Positions 59,263-64,000 of a DNA stretch of 64,000 nucleotides are shown here, in pieces. The position numbers were made by a program, and so were the translations under genes. The notes below the pieces were generated by a model, which worked only from the letters and a program-made list of their open reading frames with translations, did not search any database and was not told the DNA's origin. This DNA comes from Megalopta genalis (taxonomy: Eukaryota; Arthropoda; Insecta; Hymenoptera; Halictidae). Location: positions 4,440,814 through 4,504,813 of the forward strand of contig NC_135018.1 of the NCBI RefSeq assembly GCF_051020955.1. The letters are read 5' to 3'. How positions within the stretch are numbered: the stretch's first letter is position 1; each line of letters begins with the position of its first letter.

Positions 59263-59658
59263 ATCCTCGTGACGGAGGCTTAATCCTTTGTGGACCGAGA
59301 AATGAGTCAACATTTTTCGAAAACAGCGTAAATGAACAAAGTGATAATTCGAAGAAGGGTCGAAATTGAGAGATGCTATCGATGGTACGTTACTTTGTTA
59401 CAACGATTTGTCTTCTGCATCGCCATGACAGAATTTATGTTTTACTATTTACCGAAAATAGTACATACACTGAAACAATTTGATAATGTTATATTGTATT
59501 GCTATCAACACACTAAACTGATTTAGAAACAAATGTCTATGTAGTTCCTGCATCTTGCAATTAATAAACGCAGCTTTTATTTTGCATAAAGATGCGCAGG
59601 CTTTGCCTTTTTGTGGAAAACAATTGTTTTTCACATTTTTACGAAATACATGTGCATT

Positions 59659-59720
59659 TTAACACCAAACCCTACCATCGTGTCGGCCGAAATGACCGGT
59701 CGCCCATTTATTTTCAAATC
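59659..59720 (+). repeat. Isolated TTAA-element left end, family G copy 2
   Basis: TTAACACCAAACCCTACCATC followed a few bases later by AAATGACCGGTCG matches the order of parts at 56152. No partner end was found, so this is probably a truncated or decayed element. Confidence 0.4.
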
Positions 59721-60974
59721 GTTGAAACTGTGAAGTCTGCTCTTTTCCTTGGTCCAAGCTTACATTGTAATAAAAATGGTAAAAATCTTAAATAAATGTT
59801 AGAGTTGATAAATAACGCCGAAGACGCATATTTTGTACAGTGTGTTGCTGGACAGTCTGCGAAAACTTGAAAGGGGCTAGAAATTACGAAGTTGCAACCC
59901 GATTCACAATAATTTTCACAATAAACAATGCAGTCTGACGTGACTGTTTGAATCGAAGGAAGAGGGAAGGTAGCTTTTAGGTCGCAAGTGCTGGCAAATA
60001 TTCTGCGGTAATTCAGAATCGCGCGGGTTCACGGGCTTGCTCGTGTCGGTTTAAAGAAAGTCCGTCGCGCGTGATTAAACCGGTAATTGTCACAAATCGT
60101 CTCGAGGTCGGGCCAAGGGGAACGCAAACCCTAATGGATCCAAAGAATCCGTCGAGCCGGAAACGCGATCTATTTGCGGAGTTACCGGTCGCCGTTTACA
60201 AAGAAAAAGTCACCGGCAGAGAAGAGAGACGATCGCTTCGTCCTCTTTGCCTCCGGTGTCCGTAACCCCCGCGGTCGCAAACATTTCAGCTTCCGTTTTT
60301 CAAGCTGGTTAGTTCTGGACATTCTCCGATATTCACGAGCCACCCCGGCTATTTATTCTGGCTCATTTGTCCCTCGAAGGGGCAAGGGGAAGCAGCAAGC
60401 AGCGTCATTCGAGGCGTTTCTCGAGGCGCAAGGGAACCTTTTCCGACCCCTTCACGAGCTCGGAACGCCCGCTCGTTGGAGAGGCCTCAGGTGTTAACTA
60501 AAAACGAGTAGTGGACCGTCTTTAATGCGACGTTGGAATCCGCTCGCCCAGAAATTCCGGGGAGAAGCTCCGCGAGCAACAGAGTCCGAGAAGTCGGGGG
60601 AAGTTCTTAGGAGAGTTCTTAATAGATTATCAGCCCGATGAAAGGACCCGGACGGCTCGCAAACTTCGAAGTTAACCTTTCCAGGCTGCCTGCTCTGGAA
60701 CGCTGCGTGTATTATGCCCCTTGTGCGTTCTCATCGAGTCGTTGCGCGAGAAGATTTTTCAGCAAGATCACGCACATGCAGTAGGTAAATTCGGACCGGC
60801 AAAATTCATTTAATTCAAATGTATGCTCAACGCCACATACATTTTACCGACACTTCCTTTAACAGTTAGAAACAATTGCTGCATTTATCGCAAACAATTC
60901 AGAGTGTCATTTTATTTAGTTTTTTCATATTAACAATTTTCAGAAGATGTGAACGCTTCCAATATCATTGCTTG
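59721..60974. other. Unassigned DNA
   Basis: CpG-rich near 60000-60700; frames of 64-107 codons without domains. The second copy of the 32-bp motif (60347-60378) lies here. Confidence 0.35.
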
Positions 60975-61205
60975 CGCTTTCGATGAAATTTTCAATCTGC
61001 ATATAAGTGACCGAGATCTACGACGCGCATTTTTTAAATTTTAGCTGTAAGCTCAGATCAAAAGATCAGAGAACGAGAGCATTTCTATTTCTTCTATCAT
61101 TCCAAATAGTAAAAGAACTAACTCTAACGTCCTCAAAAAATACAAGCTCAGTTTTAAGGAAGTTGTGCCGTTTTAAAAATGTACGAATACTTTTTGGAAC
61201 CACTG
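60975..61205. mobile_element. Half copy of the M1 inverted-repeat element
   Basis: Matches 11140-11432 in order: GAGATCTACGA, TTTTTAAATTT, AGGCTCAGAT-like, ATCATTCCAA, CAGTTTTAA and GTTGTGCC/GTTATCGC. It ends GAATACTTTTTGGAACCACTG, followed by TA. The tip is better preserved than at 10826-11432 and indicates a TA-targeting mariner/Tc1-like family. The left half is missing or too diverged to see. Confidence 0.6.
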
Positions 61206-63147
61206 TATTCGCACTGTTAATAGCGTGCAGCGCCGGGAACGCTGTTTCTTCTTCCGAACCGCGATCTGCGATTCACTACGAAATGCTCCGCTGCCGGTAG
61301 TCAAAAGGGTAACGTCAAAGAACGTCGCTCGAAGATCGAGAAACTCGCTGAAAAGTAATAGGGCAGGCCGTCTCGGTTAGATGAATGATCAGCCACCAAG
61401 AGGGAAAATCGCACAAGCGCGGTCGCGGCTTGCGTAATATCGTCGGCCGAACGAGATTCCGGAAATTCGGTACGCCGATTATGTCAAACGACTTAGCGGA
61501 GCAGAGCAGAGAATTTCGAGGCGAGATGGACGAACGGGAACGTTATAAATTCTAGTCGGCTGCTGTTCACGTGACGCGTGCTCATCAAATTGCTGCTCGT
61601 AATGAGCGAAAATATTTACACGGAAAAATCATCTCTCCGAAGAACGTAACAACGATCTTTGTCGATCTTGGTTTTTGTTTTTCCCACCCAGCACGTTGGA
61701 CTCGTTTCCCGTGGTCGTTCGTTGGTTGTTCAACACCGCAAAGGATTTGGCACTTGCCGCGGAACGTAAATTCGGAGCGAAGTTAAATAAATTTACCGGC
61801 GACTTCCGGTTCCCGCGCATAGAATGTATTTTGAACTACTCGGTCCGTGCACTGGTTGCGTAAATGTTGGAGGAATGTAACGGAGCAAATAAATCCGCCA
61901 GAAATCCGAGTACACACCCCGAGATGCTAACGTCTTGCTCTAAAATAGTAGATAATAATACTTCACGTGTACGTATCCGAGCAACCAATGGCGCTATTTG
62001 TGACACGTTTGTAATATTATTTGTACACGAGGCTTTCGGTGCTTCTCGGATCGCGTTACCTTGCGATATCGGGTCGCTTTGTAACGAGGAAAGTAAATAT
62101 TTTTCTGTCAGGAGTATTTGATATCTTTCAAACAAGTTTGAAATAGTGTACACGGATTTCTTTTTCTATCGTCAAATTATTAAGCAGCTGGGAAACTTTG
62201 GCGAAGAATAAGTAAAAATTCACGAACAAACGAGAACATGATAAAATATTTCTAAACGTTCTGTTAACCCTTTTCGAGTGTCCACCATACTGAAAGCTCG
62301 ACAATCGCAGATCTGCAGCGATTTCATGGAACAAGCAAAGATTTCACGGTACACCGTTCGGGGGCCAGTTTCGGTCGAGCGATTGGTATCGGGGAGCGCG
62401 CATCGCGCAGATATTCCCACGTTAAAGACGACAGAACAACAATTAGCAGGGTCCAAAGATGGGGGTCTAAGTTCCGTACGTAATGGAGTTGCGTATCGCG
62501 CAGCCATCTTGGCATTAACAGGCCACACGGTATTATCCCTCGAAAAAGGACAGTCCTCGGGTTTCAAGCTGCGCGGCGGACGGAGGAGCTCTTGGTCAGG
62601 TCCTCGAACACAAAAGTACTCAACCACACGAATACCGAAACCAATGGCGCCTTCGCACCAGGTAAAACTTGCGGTAGGATATCGACTTTCCGAATCTCGT
62701 ACCCCATCGCCGAATAATTCGAAAGGCACTGTTTTCCGGATAAACGTTCTTTCTTTACGGCTGACTGTTATGTAACGGTATTCGCGTGAACGAGTTTATA
62801 AAGAACAATATTAACAAATGTGGGTAGAATTTTTACATCCACTTTCATATGTTCGAGCCCGTTTGTGTTGTATTATTTGTGTTACTGTTACAAGAAGGGA
62901 TCACAGTTGAACTGTGTTTCATAATAGGTACTTTTTATCTTAACAGCAGACGAAGATAAACGAAAAATCCTTTTCCCACGGGTAGAGGCCCTATTGCCGA
63001 CGAAAATCGAAGAGAAGAAAAAGAAGCGTAAAGAAGAAGATGCGATTTCACAGATCAAGATAGTTCGATCTACATCGCTGAGCGCAACAAACCGGAGAGG
63101 AGGCTGAGGAAGCTGAGGAGACTGAGGAGGACGAGGAGAAAGAGGGA

Positions 63148-63151
<4 letters not shown>

Positions 63152-63186
<35 letters not shown>
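63152..63186. repeat. (GA)n microsatellite
   Basis: About 17 GA units preceded by GGAGGCTGAGGAAGCTGAGG-type imperfect repeats from 63097. Confidence 0.95.
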
Positions 63187-63187
<1 letters not shown>

Positions 63188-63443
63188 CAGACACGCGATC
63201 CCGTGGAAATCTCTGGCAACCGCGAGTGGTTCTTTGAAACCTAGACTCGAGGAGCTGGCAGAAAACGAGCTACCCAATATGGCTAAGAAAAGCCAGGCCG
63301 AGGCTCTCTTCCCACGAGCTAGACTTGCAGGACTGATTGGCAAACAATTAGCAAAGAGGACGGTGCTGACGGTGCTAGAAGGGCACGATCAAGTACTAAA
63401 CACGGGGACAGGCGTGTATCACGCGGCCATCTAAGCGCGCTTT

Positions 63444-63464
63444 TCTCTCTCTCTCTCTCTCTCT
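63444..63464. repeat. (TC)n microsatellite
   Basis: About ten TC units merging into a CCCTCC-rich pyrimidine tract to 63492. Confidence 0.9.
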
Positions 63465-64000
63465 CCCTCCCCCCCTCCCTCCCGCCCTCTCTACCCCGAT
63501 GCCCTCGCAGCTCTCTCCTCTCGCAGGCATCCACGGGCTTGGCCAAACCCTCCCTTTCGTTCTCCGTCGCTCGTGTCACGAAACAATGAGAACAATGGCG
63601 TTGGTCTTCCGCCGGAACGGACAGACAAAGCCCGGGTGGTTCCAACACGACAAAACCATCGTCACCATATCGTCGTCGCCATCCTCGCTCCGAGTTCGAG
63701 CCTCTGGTCCGGCCAAGGAACCAGAGCACCGGACCGACCAATCCGGCAACCCGAGAGAGCATTATAAGCGTTCTCTTAATACGAACATTTTCGCCGGTGG
63801 TTCGCGCACACGTACACACGATGGACTGTCGAGAAAACGATGGAGAGACCGATGCGGGGGTTGGGAGGGGCTGTGAACGAGGAGGAGAAGGAGGCGGAGG
63901 AGGACTGCGCGAGCGAGGACGAGGAACGAGAAGCAAGGGTGGATGGAGAGAGAGGAACGACTACAGCTATGTTGCTGCGCCCATTATATTGTTTTGAATT

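Larger units (their letters stand above)
56201..59658. other. Unassigned DNA with CpG-rich stretches
   Basis: CpG-rich near 56700-57450 and 57850-59050. A 143-codon minus frame (57600-58031) and others lack domains. Repeated CGATCGATCGAT occurs near 58120. No RNA gene or splice-supported exon was recognised. Confidence 0.35.
61206..64000. other. Unassigned DNA to the window end
   Basis: CpG-rich at 61200-62120 and 62280-62780. At 62220-62775 both strands are open for about 165-169 codons, which argues against either being simply coding, although the frames are not microsatellite-driven. From 62950 to 64000 purine- and pyrimidine-rich tracts dominate, and the 205-codon minus frame there is Arg/Ser/Glu-rich low complexity. 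Confidence 0.35.

Noticed and set aside
63319..63936. 205-codon minus-strand open frame
   Set aside because: Arg-Glu and Gly-Arg repeats from pyrimidine tracts; no domain.
1..64000. Operons, CRISPR arrays, bacterial or phage defence systems
   Set aside because: No dense same-strand gene packing, ribosome-binding sites or spacer-repeat arrays; the DNA has the character of a eukaryotic nuclear genome.

Overview
This window looks like non-coding nuclear DNA from an insect, most plausibly a hymenopteran (ant or bee). The reasons are mixed CpG-rich and AT-rich blocks, abundant (GA)n/(CT)n and (AAT)n microsatellites, and a dense set of TTAA-flanked piggyBac-type fragments with mariner-type and Jockey-type relics. 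The taxon is an inference. No base of this window can be tied to a species by eye. I found no rRNA, no tRNA, no CRISPR array, and no host protein-coding gene I would defend. The long open frames mostly run through microsatellites or are unrecognised; one unrecognised reading-frame pair at 52678-53265 is the best candidate for real or formerly real coding sequence.

Layout. 1-3297: AT-rich DNA with clusters of a TTCGAA-centred motif. 3298-3846: a 263-bp TTAA element interrupted by a second, 290-bp piggyBac element with an exact TTAA duplication. 3847-5705: CpG-rich block. 5706-6499: two more TTAA elements. 8290-9180: CpG-rich block. 9382-10346: internally deleted piggyBac-like copy with its cysteine-rich C-terminus. 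10826-11432: long inverted-repeat element. 11566-12145: deleted mariner with a C-terminal transposase fragment. 12240-13230: CpG-rich block. 15346-15647: AT-rich tandem array. 17113-17814: TTAA element carrying a nested foldback element. 21054-23423: two copies of one piggyBac-like family in opposite orientation, one of them split by an LTR-like insert. 24918-25166: TTAA MITE. 28164-29124: 5'-truncated Jockey-type retrotransposon with an open reverse-transcriptase frame. 30090-31185: two TTAA elements, one of which is a second copy of the 3298 family. 35050-35499: repeat, tandem array and TA-flanked foldback element. 46440-46729: second copy of the canonical piggyBac-type MITE. 52056-52192: second copy of the 35-kb foldback. 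55802-56140: TTAA element with a cysteine-rich transposase tail. 60975-61205: half copy of the 10826 element. The rest is unassigned intergenic or intronic DNA, with CpG-rich blocks near 18, 20, 25.8, 29.5, 34, 40, 54-55, 58 and 63.5 kb that could be promoter-proximal.

The strongest biological signal is the TTAA-element record. At least ten elements from several families share one architecture: TTAA, a TIR, then often a short near-perfect palindrome beside one TIR. Three nested insertions give relative ages, and one family has ends closely resembling the classical Trichoplusia ni piggyBac. I did not find a new host-encoded system.
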